Part shown: positions 43,088 through 55,520 of the stretch, in pieces
Layout of the letters: the number at the start of each line of letters is the position of its first letter
How positions within the stretch are numbered: the stretch's first letter is position 1
Assembly: GCF_000006405.1 (NCBI RefSeq)
Contig: NW_003200768.1
Span: 186,039-250,038 of the forward strand
DNA from: Perkinsus marinus ATCC 50983
Lineage: Eukaryota; Perkinsozoa; Perkinsida; Perkinsidae
Direction of reading: 5' to 3'
Length of the DNA stretch: 64,000 nt
The notes under the pieces: generated by a model
Databases searched by the model: none
What the model was told of the DNA's origin: nothing
The model's input: the letters and a program-made list of their open reading frames with translations, nothing else
Translations under genes and position numbers: made by a program

Positions 43088-43475
43088 AGTACACCTTGTT
43101 GCAACTCAGTAGTGGATTCGCTTGAAAACAATATGATGATTATGCTTGCACCTCCAGAATAGCCAGAGTTACCAAGCTTAACGTAAAGTGATCATTTAAG
43201 CCGTTGTTAGAGAAAACCACAATTCTTCGGGGACTTCAGCAGACCATCGGCGCCTTTCAAGTTGATGATGACCAACAGCAACATGGTTCAACTTAATGCG
43301 CGCCCGCCCCCGTGATCGATTTATCCACATCCTTGAGTATAATTGAACTCGACAATACTATATCATCATCACTACACACACTAAGGCTGTACTATAGTAG
43401 TAATATAGAGTCCGACATGCGGAAATAGAATAATCATTGCCGTGATGATCATAGCCATGGAAATGACAAAGCGTG

Positions 43476-46400
43476 TCAATACGGTGTTGTTGTTGCATGC
43501 TTTGGGGAGGCGTCGTTATTGCTACCCTCACCCTTCTTAATTTGGACCTTTATCTTCCTCCCAGTCGGCGCCATATAGCCGTCCATAGTCTGGACCTAAG
43601 ACGCCGAGACATACCACACCAACCAACACTACTACTGCTCCACACGGCAGATAGGATAAAAACCAAGAAGAGGGGGGAAGGCCTTATCGGCTCTCATACG
43701 AACTGCATGTGCTTGTGCTGCATCATCAACTTTATCCATCACTGTTATCATCAATTTCTCATAACCATTGCAAGACTGATCCACGTCGATCGAGGCTAGA
43801 AGCCAATAACACTACTACGTACAGCTCTCTCAGCCGAGTCGCAGTTATCATAAGAAATGAAGCCATAACCCCGCGAGATACCAGTCTGCTTATCAACCAC
43901 CACCTGAATGAAAGCAGTTATCAGATTCACATCAACAACAATACTACTTTCGCAGACACTATGTTTCCGAACGACCCAAAGTGCTGTCGCAAATCCATCT
44001 CCGTCCATGCGTCCGGAACGGAAAATATGAAGATATTCGCGCCGGCCGGACCTGACCCCTTTAGTGTCTCTCTCTAGGAGTGTGAGAAAACATGCACATG
44101 GTCAACCACATAAAACTCTGTGAAAATTTTGGAAAATTCACATTGATTTCTGCACATCTCTACTCGGATTCGTTCGTATACCATTCGCCCTTCGATCAAG
44201 TGATCATACAATATCATCGATCACGCTACCTAGGACCATGTGGGCTCTCGCTGAGACTAGAAGAGACTAGAAATTATATTTCCCCAACTAGATATAATTA
44301 GTAAGGAAACTGCCAAGCTCAGCTGAGGAAGGCGAACATATATTCATCCTCCAACACTACTCCCGATAAACGACGACTATTCTCACCCTTAGCCTGAGGC
44401 ACCGTGTGGGCTGCCGACGGGTTCTTAAACTCTATCGGGAGTTCCCACTGCACCGTGTTAGACTGAGAATTGTGGTAGTAAGGCGTACCATCCATTGCGA
44501 AGTACCTAGCCATGACCACTAACTCCAATGCCATCACGCCCATACACTCACTCTGTCCACGCCCCAATGGTTCTACTACACTGCCCTTGGGTGTCTCCAG
44601 CCATTGTCGAGTTAAGTGGAACTGACGCTATAGAGTAGACCAATAGCAACAGTAAGTCATCACAGAAGTCCCTACCCTGACCATAGCCCTGCGACATGCC
44701 ACTCACGAACCGAGGTTGCACGCTCGGGGTATGGTCATAGCCATTTCCAGCTGGAGAGCCATAGGAGCTCACTGGCGGTAGCGACCCTAGGAAGACCGAC
44801 TGACGAGCCCGTCTACACATCAATCCTACCCGAGGGCCTTCTAGTCGGCCCCCGACTGCTAGAAGGGTCGGCCACTTTCACTTCGAGCATCCGCTGGGAG
44901 CCTTCTACCTGTACTCGACCATTGACATCGCTGATGGCTCGCATGGCATCCTTCTCCTCTGCGAACCGTACGAAGGCGTACCTGCCTCATCCACTGACAA
45001 GCAGTGTTGGTGACAACATAGAAATTTTGAGAAATTCCCGATGGTTTCTTTCACAACAAACTCCTACAATGAGCGAGTAAATTTCTGAGCTCGGCTGAGG
45101 ACAGCAATCATATATTGCAACATTGCCACTATCAGCTCGCCCTTATTACAAAGCATGTGGTCCCGGTACGTGTACTTCAGTGACTCTGCCAAAAGGCTCG
45201 AATATTTTGCGTAGTTCAACAGCTTCTGTCGAAGGGCCAAGACCAGCCACATACAACTTCGTCTCTTCACCTAGGCACGCCCAAGATTCACCCAATGTGT
45301 CATAAAAAGCACATACATGGAATTTTTCGGAAAATTGCTATCACTCGGCAATACGTGATTTTTTTCAGATTTCTATTTGACGTGTTACTGAAGCACTCTC
45401 CAAAATTTCGTAGACTAGCTCGAAATTACCGAAAAGGAACAGGTGCTCAAAATTGATCCCGAAATGGTAGGACGCGTTTTACTACTCCTCATGCCAGGAG
45501 TCTCCTTAGTCAACCCGAGCCTTTCAGCTTCTCCTTGTGCATAGATAACCGTCAGCGGCCTGGCGCTCTACACACAACATTATGACCAACCATATCAAAC
45601 ACTCATTCCCTACTTGGAGTTTCACCCGTTTAACATGAAATTGCTCACTAGTGTTTTTCTGATCACTAGGGTGGTGACTCGATTGAATGCTTGAGCCCAA
45701 CGGAGGGACATGCGATTTCAATAACAGTGAATTTAAATTTTTCCCAAAAAATTGTAAAATATTTTTTTAAATTTATACCACTTCTCTTCATTGAAGCCAT
45801 CCTTTCAAACCAGACATCAACAACAAGAGGTCACCTCCGGCAGAATCGCCCCGTTCAATGCAGCTATGGCGTTCTGTCCTTCTGCGAGATCTCGAAACCG
45901 TACAAACGCCAACCCTGCATAGCATCGTCATCGATATGGTCATATCCTAGCCTGTTTCAGACACGCTGGTTTCCTCAAAGTAAAAGTCTTAAAAGCAGTT
46001 CAGCATATGATGGTAGTATTGGAATTTATGCTCGCTTTCCTCAGCTGTGTAAAAAAATTTTCCTCACTAACTACACAAGTTTATATATGAAAGTCGATAT
46101 AAATTTCCCAAAAATTTTTGGGAACTTCAGGAAATTCCCAAAAATTTAGAATTTTTTCACGAAATTTTGGGAGATAATCTCCCACAGTGCTCACCAAACA
46201 TATATGTGCATATTTTCCCACACACTAAGTGTGAGGAAATATTGTACACAAGTGTCTTCTGTAATTTTAGATTCTTGTGATACTAGTCTCCCTTGCTAGC
46301 CTAGCCTATACTTTATGATTACTGTATTGATCATTAGTCAAAAACCACTTGTTTATAACTCTTGTTGAGTTATCTAATCCTAACACTAAGTTTGTCAGGC

Positions 46401-46632
46401 CCGACGTCTCACCTCGGGACTCCTGTGTTTCTCTGTCTTTCATAATGAACACTTCTTCGATTCCACCATACCTACTTGCCACACACGGACAGTCCAAATT
46501 TTCCCATTTTTTCCGCGATATTTACTGCTGAAATATCCGCAATACATCGTCAGAAGTGAGCGATTTGGCTAGCCCTCGAACAAACAACTTCACGGGACCT
46601 CCCCCACCAAGACTCTGCGGCGCATTCACCAT
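43476..46632 (-). CDS. CELF/Bruno-like RNA-binding protein with RRM-RRM-WW-RRM layout
   Basis: Exons from 46632: APQSLGGGGPVKLFVRGLAK SLTSDDVLRIFQQ; RYGGIEEVFIMKDRETQESR (about 46480-46400); LAFVRFRDLAEGQNAIAALN (about 45935-45850); RPLTVIYAQGEAERLGLTKE (about 45560-45480), completing RRM1. RRM2 is ETKLYVAGLGPSTEAVELRK, FEPFGRVTEVHV and YAFVRFAEEKDAMRAISDVN (45265-44900). A glycine/serine linker leads to a WW domain, RYFAMDGTPYYHNSQSNTVQ WELP (about 44510-44430). RRM3 reads VVVDKQTGISRGYGFISYDN CDSAERA (about 43910-43815) and MDGYMAPTGRKIKVQIKKGE, ending TTTPY, stop 43476-43478. RRM3 and the short tail after it match CELF proteins, which control splicing, translation and decay; a WW next to RRMs recalls FCA-type proteins. 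N-terminal exons may lie further upstream. Several introns hold dispersed repeats. Confidence 0.82.
44085..44337 (-). repeat. Dispersed repeat family B, near-complete inverted copy in a CELF intron
   Basis: On the minus strand it runs from TTCCTCAGCTGAGC (44337-44324) through AGTTTCCTTACTAATTATA, GAATCCGAGTAGAGATGTGC and AAAATTTTCACAGAG to GGTTGACCATGTGCATG and TTTTCTCACAC (44085). This gives the probable full length, about 250 bp. Confidence 0.7.
45615..45675 (+). repeat. Family A MITE fragment in a CELF intron
   Basis: TGGAGTTTCACCCGTTTAAC and CACTAGTGTTTTTC match the left half of the element at 37161-37283; the right end is not preserved. Confidence 0.65.
46033..46235 (+). repeat. Dispersed repeat family B copy in a CELF intron
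   Basis: TTTCCTCAGCTGTGT, TTTTCCTCACTAACTACAC and AAGTTTATATATGAAAG at its start match 57541-57600; CATATTTTCCCACACAC at its end matches the family 3' word. Its centre has a long AAATTTCCCAAAAATTTTTG self-complementary run. Confidence 0.7.
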
Positions 46633-47607
46633 GTACGCTGAATTCAAGCTGTCATGGAATGCCACTTGCCATGATTTGGCCGTACATAGTCATAATCAGT
46701 GACAACCCAACACGGATAGTAATGACACCAGGGAAAGTAATGTTCGTTACGCCATCTCCCTCTACTTATGAGGACTGTAGACTACTACTTCGACCACCAA
46801 ATGGTCCCCATCATAGCATGCACAGTACCTATCGATAATTCACACCGCAGATTCCTTCGCTCGGCAAGCTTCTTCTATACTCTTTGATGAAATATACTTG
46901 CATATCGCCAAGGACATCTACCAAAGATGGACCAATTCGTCAGCACTTTCCCCTTTACACAACTTTCTCCATATCCTCATAACTTGTCGAATATGACCAG
47001 TCTGCAATTAGTTGAGAGCTTCAAGACGATACCTGAGTTTGCCTGATATTCACACGCCCTGAGAAATTTCGAGGGATGAGCTCTTTTTTCGACCAACCCG
47101 TTGATCCCTACATAGAAATATAAACTAAACGCTTTCCGAGCGATATAATCACGACGGAAGACTCACCTCGCTCTGTCATCATCTAAAATACAACAACTCG
47201 GAAGGGAAGTGACGAATCGTCTACACCCTCAAACAGCCGTAAACATATTGTCAGCGACACATATAGTCGGCCATACGCACTGTGTGAGAGTCTATAGAAA
47301 ATGCAGGCAACCCATCTGCCATCCTCGAATGCTACGATCTACTATACCACAAAAACAAGCCACGGTGAGACAGACCATGACAACACAGAATTTCCATGCC
47401 AATCCAGTTCACGTACAACCCATCTAGTTTCTGATGATTACCATAGCACCTCATAGTAATGATGAAAGACATATTTCCTTTTCAACCTAGCCGATCCAAG
47501 CTCTAATACGGTGCCATTTGTTCCAACTTCACATACACGGCGTAATAAAACAGTCCATAAAAAGTATTACGCCTCTGGCGGCAACTACGCTGTCGAGCAT
47601 AATTCTA

Positions 47608-48075
47608 TATGACGATACTCTCAATATCGATAGTAATAGCCGAATCAAAGCCATAGAACGGTAGGATCACCCCACCAGGACCATTCAAGTAGGTAACAGG
47701 TTGGACATAGGGCGAGCCAACTATTTGGCTTTCCAGCTGTTTCTCCCATTCTCGAGCTGTAGTAGTAGCCGACATAACGATACTAATGGATATACACTAA
47801 CTACATGACCACACATCATCTGAGCCTATGAATGAATTCTCCATGATATCTCCAACTCCCCGAACCCCAGCTCCTGTGCATAGCCGAATTATGTATCGAC
47901 CAGCCTTGATGCTATTCCCCCATGCTCGAGCTGGAGTGGTAGCAGACATAACGATAATAATAATGAGAATACACTAACTACGTGACCACACATAACGCCA
48001 TAAAGTAATATCATCGGACCCGGAGTGATATCTCATCTCCCTGAAACCCGGCTCTGTCCATCGCCAGGATATATA
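47608..48075 (-). repeat. Degenerate tandem duplication carrying two parallel short readings
   Basis: Segments around 47735-47885 and 47920-48075 are related with an offset of 184 bp (CTCGAGCTG, GACATAACGATA, ATACACTAACTAC, GACCACACAT in order). On the minus strand each contains an ATG with a similar start: MSATTTAREWEKQLESQIVG from 47777 (open to 47608) and MSATTPARAWGNSIKAG from the right copy. The left reading continues PYVQPVTYLNGPGGVILPFY. One of these could be a first exon of the CELF gene, but I cannot link it. Confidence 0.5.
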
Positions 48076-48213
48076 CAAGCCGTGACTTTCCCCGTTTTAA
48101 CGCACAATACATAGATAGCTTTCGTATCAATAGAGTATCAATAGGATGATGCGGAGGCGATAAAAACTATCCACCAAATCGTCATACGCCCAACACGAAA
48201 ATAACAAATCGCC

Positions 48214-50322
48214 TTAGTAACGCATACCACCCCGAGGCCGATCGTATCTTTTGATATCGTATGAGGAATCGTCTGAAACACACAAGAGAAAATCCCATAC
48301 TGCTGACAATACTCGCCTACCTGTATTACGAGGCTGTCCCTCGTTTCTGGTGATACGGAGTCGCTCCGGACAGCCCTGTATACGTCTGCCGTCCAGGGAC
48401 TTCAATACCTCCTCGACCTAATGGGAAATGTTACTACTATGCGGTCCGTCGTTGCCTTGTGTATGCGTACAGCATATTGCGTTCTATATAGTAGACAACT
48501 TTTGTGCGATTTTTACACTAACTCCTCGGGGCCTGGGGCTCCACAACTGCCCCCCAAGACCTTACGTCCAGCTTACCTGTGCGGGGTCCGTATACTCCAA
48601 TACACCACAGCATACACGACCCTCTCGGAAGGTCCTAGCGAACGAGCACGAACTGCCATAGTCCTTTCCTGAGCACACACAAAAAATGTCTATAAACCAA
48701 TGAAAACCATCATATGTTGCTACCAAGTTGCTTGAGTTCCTGCCAGCTCATGTCCTCGGGTAGATTCTCGAGCTTCAGCTGCAACGCCCCTCTACCCCCC
48801 ACAGTTCCCCCATGGCGGCCCGACCGTGGCATTTCCTTATCGTCGTAGAAACTAACACCGTCATCACCACCAACACGACGTCCACCACTATCGCGATCCC
48901 AGGACCCTTGGCGCTCAGCCGGTCTGGATCGGCTGGACGGCGGGCTGTAACTACTCATAGAATACAATGCCATCTTGGGCAAGATGATAATAGGCTCACT
49001 CAGGGTAGTCGCGACGAGTAGTAATATCTCTCCCATAGTCGTCCCTTCTACCACCGCGGGAGTCTGAGGACGTCAAAAATACATCATCAGATAATACAGT
49101 GTAAAGCACGCTGCTATACTAAACCATAGTTAAAGAGGTATTTTCATCTCAACAATGCGATTCGACCAACAAGTTCACATTGGTGTTACCAACTGTCTCG
49201 AAATTGAACACATTAGTTCACATAAACCACTGGCCGCCTACCTCCACGGTACCAATCTCCACCACCACTGCTGCTGCCTTCTCGTCTGTCATAACCTCTC
49301 CTGTAACCGGAGGAGTACCCACCACCACCACTGTAGTTGCCTCCCCAACGACCACCTCCATACGAGGGTCGCTTCCAGTCTCTGACAATAACAAGGTATA
49401 CCGAATTCACTTCCCACACTGCACATACCTATTGTAAGAATCATAAGGGCGACGACTTTCGGAAGATTGACGGGTTGCATGGGCAACCTGAGGAAACCCC
49501 TATAAGCTCTCTACGAATCTTCTCGCCTCTACCTTGATAGTGAAACCCCCGAACTTGGTTTGGTCCACATCCTCGATCGCCTCAGCAGCAGCACCCTCCG
49601 TATCGAACTGCAGGAAGGCGTAGGTGTCCCTTGACGACTGACAGATCTTAACGTCAGTAACGCGACCTGATATCAAAAGTCTACCTCCAACGCCACTGAG
49701 AAACACTTGCTCACCTATTTTGCCGAATCTGTCTTCTAGTTCGACCTCGCGGACGTCGGAGGGCAACCCACCGACCCAAATACGAGAGGCACATCCAGCT
49801 TGGGAAGGCCCTCTCGCAGGTGTTATTTCGGCTCGGCCGAAGCGACGAGAGTTCGATCGAGACCTAATCAATGATGAGAACAACAACACTTCAAAGTACT
49901 CTCCCTTACCTTGATCGGTCTCGTCTATGTTCACGACGGATCTCAGCATCATAGCTAGGCTCACGTCGAGGGCGGTGGTCGCGAGAGATGCTCCTCGAGC
50001 GGCGACCATCGTCCGAGGCAGAGTCGACGCTACTGCTACTAGCACGAACAGGGGCGCTACGGGACGCGTCCATGCGACCAGTACAACTAGCAGAGGCCTC
50101 AGTTGTGGTAGTAGCAACTTGCTGGACTTCTGCAGTGTCCTTTTCATCGACACTGGCCCCTAGCTGCACGACAGAAGCAGCAGTATCAGCAACCTCCCTT
50201 GGGGCATCCGACTGAACCGGATCGTTGCTGTGGGTTGGGGACTTCACAAGGCTCTCATCTCCACTAGTGGGAACATCGCCTGGCGCAGGGCAAGCAGGGT
50301 CAACAGCAGTATCTCCAACCAT
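48214..50322 (-). CDS. Two-RRM SR protein (SRSF1-like)
   Basis: ATG 50322 starts MVGDTAVDPACPAPGDVPTS, an acidic/Thr-rich leader, then RS-type SDDGRRSRSISRDHRPRREP. After an intron: CASRIWVGGLPSDVREVELE DRFGKIGE, another intron, GRVTDVKICQSSRDTYAFLQ and FDTEGAAAEAIEDVDQTKFG (RRM1, 49800-49520). Gly/Arg exons follow (RPSYGGGRWGGNYSGGGGYS near 49380). RRM2 is ALQLKLENLPEDMSWQELKQ (48785-48720), SFARTFREGRVCCGVLEYTD (48640-48580) and VEEVLKSLDGRRIQGCPERL (48418-48350). The end reads YDIKRYDRPRGGMRY, stop 48214-48216. RRM2 with SWQELK follows the SWQDLKD pseudo-RRM of SRSF1. A nuclear splicing role is expected. Exon joins in 49400-48900 are approximate. Confidence 0.8.
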
Positions 50323-50476
50323 CTTAACAAGCGGATCACCTCAAGGTTCAGCACGCAGTACAAAACGTTTTTACACGTGTTAAAACGGTCAGTTCTGTGA
50401 CGTGCAACGATTATGTTCTACTCTATGGGTAGTGGGCAGTAGAGTGTGACTCCTCCTACTTGCAGTTGATGACTTT

Positions 50477-51803
50477 ATGTTAAAATGTCTCTGTAGTAGT
50501 ATCGGCATGCCTGACTCTCTACTACTACACCTTCATTGGCGGCGGAAAGGTGGACCTGCGAACCGTGCATTGGGCGCATTGACGAGGGTTCTTCTAATAT
50601 GCTTGGCAGTGCTGGTGAAATCGATTCCAGCAGACGAGTTCACGGGCTATTGCCGTTGGGTCTCGCCTGATGACACTTTTGATGAATATGAAGGAGTCCA
50701 CGAGGCCTATATCGCCTTTGACAACACCGATCAAACCCAAGGGTATCTGAGCCTTTATGTCGACATGTCACATGCCGGCGACCCCAACACGAGGCAGGTC
50801 TATCTATGTCAAGACGAGCTCGTCAATGTCAAACAGACGTTTCCTAATGGAACTGACTCGATGAGCATTCAACAAAGTGAAGTGTCAATTACATATCATA
50901 GTATGAGCCTATGTCTAAGCAAGGCTTTCAACTTCATGAAGGACACTGGTCTAATAATGCGAGACACCACCGATCTCACGTACCTGCTCTTACGCCTCAA
51001 CGAGACATGGTAGGAGCACTGAGGTTTCCGACATTGCTCACATTCACCTTCTGTATTTCAGGTTCGTAACAGGGCCAGATCCTAAGACTAATCGGTTGCC
51101 TCTGTATACTGCTGGTAACCAGCTTGAACTATGCTCTAAGTCCCCACTGTTGTCTTCAAGACCGATTGCTGGGGTTTACTGTGCATCTACTTATTCCCTC
51201 AACGCAACCAACGCTGATGAGTCTCGGTTGGGTCCTCTTGGTGAAGGACTTTTCGTTACGGACTATGCTCCCGTAACACATTACCACCCCTCGATATATG
51301 TAGGGGCCTTCAACTTGGTGGTGGGAACCTTCTGGGGCTCAGTAAATTTGACGTCGTTTGATACTCCTGGCATGCTCGAAACTTTGCCCAGGAACAACCC
51401 TTTGACGTACACTCTAGATACTAACGGCAACATCTCTAGTGTGCTCTACTACGACCATATATCAGTGTTTATCAAGACAAGCCTATTAGATAGAGTGGGC
51501 GACGCTCAGAGTGTTGCGGTATCATATCAGAATCGGTACACTCTTGAGCTCAGTGGCGACCGCTTGTCATGTCCAGTGTTACTCGGACAGATAAGCGACA
51601 TAATGCTTCCAGATGCGGTCGATGGTCCAAACTCTGCTGAGTTGCCTTCCATACCTGACAATGCATGGAAGAAGGCCCAAGGGCTTGTCATTGGTTGCAT
51701 CGCTGTCTTCATCATCATACTATTTGCCATATGGTCTATTCGTGTGGATAAGCATAGAAAGGAGGCCCTCAAGAAAAGGACGGCTCTAATAATACCGAGT
51801 TAG
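50477..51803 (+). CDS. Type I single-pass membrane glycoprotein, unknown family
   Basis: Two exons, intron about 51010-51061 (GTAGGAG...TTTCAG). ATG 50477; the hydrophobic run RVLLICLAVLVKSIPA near residues 36-52 should be a signal peptide, preceded by a basic region. The luminal part has FTGYCRWVSPDDTFDEYEGV, several Cys residues and N-glycosylation sequons (NGT, NET, NAT, NLT, NIS). Near the C-terminus GLVIGCIAVFIIILFAIWSI is a membrane span followed by a short basic tail RVDKHRKEALKKRTALIIPS, stop 51801-51803. Not recognised. It points away from the SR gene, with starts 155 bases apart, so the two may share a promoter region. Confidence 0.72.
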
Positions 51804-53279
51804 GCTCCAATCTTGTGTGTTAATGACATCAGACTAGTCCCCCCCCTAGCCAGTGAGCTTAGGGGTGATGACCATCCTCTTGGTCCCTTCCTGTACGTTT
51901 AGTGTATCATTAGGAGAAGGTAGCTTTCATAACTGCCGTTCTCGTGGTCTAATATTCCATACCATTATCTACAAGAAAATCTCTCGATTGCCTTATCTTG
52001 ATGAGTTCATCATCAGCGTTTGCCCGAAGTTTTTCCACGATCTTTCTCGGCTACACAGTCCTTTGTGTTGCCTCAATCACACACATCGCTGAGGGATGTG
52101 GAGTAGGGAGAGTTGGAGCTGTTCGAGGGTCGGTTTAGTTCCGTTTAATTCGCCTTAGCAGGGACTTCCCTGTCTCTGCAATCTTTACTTGTCTGAGTGA
52201 TTTCCATCCCATCTGGTGTCAGTTTGAGGAGTTTGAGTTTAAAATAAGCTACTCAACTACACTAGAGATCATGAGGACGGAAACAGGAGAATATTACTTC
52301 ACAATGGGATGATAGTCAGAGTTCAACTGTGTATTTTCCGTCCACACTGCTTCCCTACTATTTGTTCATATCGTGTGTCTCAATTCACTCAAGTGGTTTC
52401 GCTTGATTTTCCTATACAAGAGTCTAAACAGTGAGCTGATATAATATACACGGTCGGCATCACAGAGAATAACCTGCAACTGATATCAAAGTCTCCGTTG
52501 TCAATTTCTGAGGTGAAAGTCCAAAGCAGGGAGGCTCACGAACCGCAGCTAAGGTGGAGGTCCGATCATTAGATATCGATGACCTGCTATTGTCAGTAAT
52601 GGATGAGCAAGTCTTTCGAAAATTAGCAAGTTGTATACTCAAACTGATTACTAATGCGAATGGATGCATCGCTTCGCTGTAATTCGAACTTTAGAGATGA
52701 AACCGTGAGGCGAGCGGTCCGTTTACACCCTTCCACATATTCGTAGGATATTTTCGAGGCACGCTAGCTAGGGTTGAGTGCGTCGAGTAGCCGTGGAGTG
52801 GAGGACTTGTGACCCTGCTACGATAATGATAGTGTTTCTGAAGCTATGATATACAAACATCAGGGTGAAACTCGACTTTCTCAATGAGTTATGAGTTTCA
52901 CACCATGTATGCTGAGAGCTTGTGGAGGGGCATATGATGGTATGGTTAAAGGCAGAAGAGATTTATTCCATCCTAATCCTACCACTCCCTGGGGAAGTCC
53001 CGAAGAGAGGAGTACACGCACTGTTGTCGGCACACTCAGTGAGTGTCACGCAGGCACTGTGCCCCTGAGTGTCTTTCCCTCATCAGTATTTCTAGGGTCG
53101 GCTCGTACCGAACTACTACCCTACCAGGCCCACGTAACCACGAGTGGTATATTTAACGTTGAGCAGCTCAAATCGAACCATGAATTGACAACACGAGAGT
53201 AGAGCAAGGTCGCAACGCCGCCGCCTCAAGTATGGACAATTGAAAACAATTAGAGGAACGATAGAATCATTTACAGATC
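51804..53279. other. Intergenic, few features
   Basis: No convincing coding sequence. Contains an inverted pair GGTGAAACTC/GAGTTTCACACC at 52863-52904 related to repeat family A, and near 52700 the words GAGGCGAGCGGTCCGTTTAC, echoed at about 54693 (GAGGCGAGCGGTTCCTCTAC). Confidence 0.45.
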
Positions 53280-55062
53280 TTAAGCGGCAACGGCCTCCTC
53301 GATGATGCCCATGGCCTTCTTGAAGTTGCGCTCCTTGATGCCAGTGATGGACTTGCCCTGCCAGACGGGTTTCTTTCCGCCAGCTCCCTTTGCACCAAAC
53401 TCCTCGAGTAACTGTCAAGACAACTCAATCGAGCCCGCCACCTGGCCGAGGCTTACCGAGCTGAGCATCTCCTTGTTCGCCAAAAGCGGATAACCTTCTT
53501 GACAGTCCGACAAGAGGAAGGCGGTTGGGCAACACAGGAGTATCTGAATGACAGCGATGAGCCCACATCATCACAAGGGTTTTGCTACAGCCTTCGGAGT
53601 TCCCTCCATCTCCTTTATCTTCTCTGACAAAGCCTTCTCAAGTAGATGCAAGAAGGGTGATTCACAGTCTCTAAAGGCACCAACAACGGACCGACCGGAA
53701 GCCTTCTCAAGCAGGTCGGACGCTAGGAACTGGACAAGTTCGTCCGTGAGAGCTTTCACCTGACCAAGGAGGACTACACGCCGGGTTGGAGGCGAAGACG
53801 AACCTGTCGATTGGCAACAGTGAGCTGCTGCAAACGTTGTTGAACTAATTCGGGGAGCTTCTCCCTCTTGCAGCTCAAGTCATTGACCATAGCGGCCTCT
53901 CGATTGGAGCACTCCTCGAGACGGTCTAAGACTCTCTGGCCGATGAGGAAAGTGAAAGTGACGATCTGCGTGGACGCCTTCAGTGAGTGACCTGAAACAA
54001 TGACCGTATCCCTATGACCGCGCGCCAAAAAATTGTCACCTATGATCTTCACACACTGCAGCTCGGAAAGGTTCTCAACATGAGTTCCTCCACACGCATT
54101 CTTCTCAATGCCGTCGATCTCAACTATTCTAAAAACGTCGCCCTTCACCTTCTTGGGCAGGGCGGAGCGGAGCATCCTAAAAATGAAATATCCCGCTATC
54201 CAAATCATTGACGGTTGAGCCCTACGGGTCTCTATTGCCATTCTCGTCCTCGAGCTCGCTGCGTTTCATTTGACGGTTGAAAACCGTACGGTGCTCCCGA
54301 ATGGCCTGGTTGCATGCCTTTTCCAGAGCCTTCACTCGGGACTCCAAAGTTTCTCCTAAAAAGGCCTTCCGAGCCACAAATTGATCCCGTGAATTACCTT
54401 GCGGGATAAGGTCCAGGTTGCAAGGACCGATATCGACAGAGCAGCTCTCGTTGCCGAACTCCCACGAATCGGTTTTGCCGAACTCGGGGAAGATCTCGGC
54501 ATGCTGCACACAGAGACAATAGAGGATCCTATTGCTAGTCAAGACCCACCTCACAGAGGGCACTGATGAGATGCTGACCCGAGTGCTGTTGGGTATTGTC
54601 CCAACGTCTGTCCCAGTCTAGGGTGACCGCCACCTCGGACCCCACTTCTACCTTACTATCCACATAATGATGAACCTGAGTGACAACTGTCGAACCACGA
54701 GGCGAGCGGTTCCTCTACAGGTCTCAACTCAGTGTTATTTTGTCAGTTCATAACGATAAACCATGTGCATCACTAATACCTCTCCCTCAGAGTTCTTATT
54801 TACATAAAGGACCTTAGCGTTGCCTATACGGCCGGTATCAGAGGGCTGGCCGCCCCCCTCAGGGTAAAGTAGAGTTTGGTCCAGTGTCACCACAAACTTA
54901 GACCCTGAGATTCACCACACTCACAAGACGTGTCACCACCGTGAGCGTCCCACCTTTCGCCATAGGAGCCACTGCCTTCTTAGGAGCAGCCTCACAGGTG
55001 AGGACCTTGGCCGTAGCGGAGCGGAGCTTGGGCTGGGCTATACACAGTACTCGAGTGGCCAT
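53280..55062 (-). CDS. AARSD1: Alanyl-tRNA editing protein (AARSD1/AlaX-L)
   Basis: Hydrolyses serine mischarged onto tRNA-Ala, a free-standing relative of the AlaRS editing domain. ATG 55062 starts [20 protein letters not shown]. Exons then give [52 protein letters not shown] with the HxxxH zinc motif; [20 protein letters not shown]; and [20 protein letters not shown] then [20 protein letters not shown] with the CxxxH half of the site. Later exons have [40 protein letters not shown] and, last, [20 protein letters not shown] ending IIEEAVAA, stop 53280-53282. The GGKGAGKK-like tail is particular to AARSD1. No aminoacylation domain is present, so it is not AlaRS. Introns are 20-60 nt. Confidence 0.9.
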
Positions 55063-55092
55063 TGAGCAGGAGGATAGATGAAACAGGAATGT

Positions 55093-55520
55093 CTACAGTC
55101 GAGTGTTATGACTCTGGCACAGCCTTCCTTCAGTGAGGCCGAAGCTCGGACGGGCATGGGGACACGACTGTGTCACCAGTGTGAGGGCAGGGCGTAGGGC
55201 TGCTACCTCGTCGAGGCGGCTCGCGTTCACTTCGACCCAAGCAGAAGAGCTCAACAGTAGGAGCGAACTCCGATAATACCCCGGGCTGACCCGACCCATC
55301 ACTCGGGGCGCCTTAGCGAGAACGCCCGCACATTCCTCACGCACAGAGGACACGTGCCAAGCCCTTTGATGGTCTATCCGATGCCGAAACAAACTGTTTC
55401 ACATGGTCTCCTCGAAAGCTATACCTCCCATTGTATCGAGGATCACGATGCCTCCAACCAGGGAGAATGCGAACTCTTCGGTTGGGAATCTATTGACTGC
55501 TAGCTTTGAGTAGCCATACT
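55093..55520 (-). CDS. Hypothetical protein, two exons
   Basis: An upstream exon (about 55520-55405) reads YGYSKLAVNRFPTEEFAFSL and VGGIVILDTMGGIAFEE; the following frame gives FRHRIDHQRAWHVSSVREEC, AGVLAKAPRVMGRVSPGYYR and SSAWVEVNASRLDEVAALRP to a stop at 55093. Both have good composition, but the join and the start codon are not clear. It lies only about 30 bases upstream of the AARSD1 start, on the same strand. Not recognised. Confidence 0.4.

Noticed and set aside
53571-54241. Alanyl-tRNA synthetase
   Set aside because: CGGTH and HSGQH editing motifs are present, but there is no class II aminoacylation domain, and the C-terminal tail matches AARSD1.
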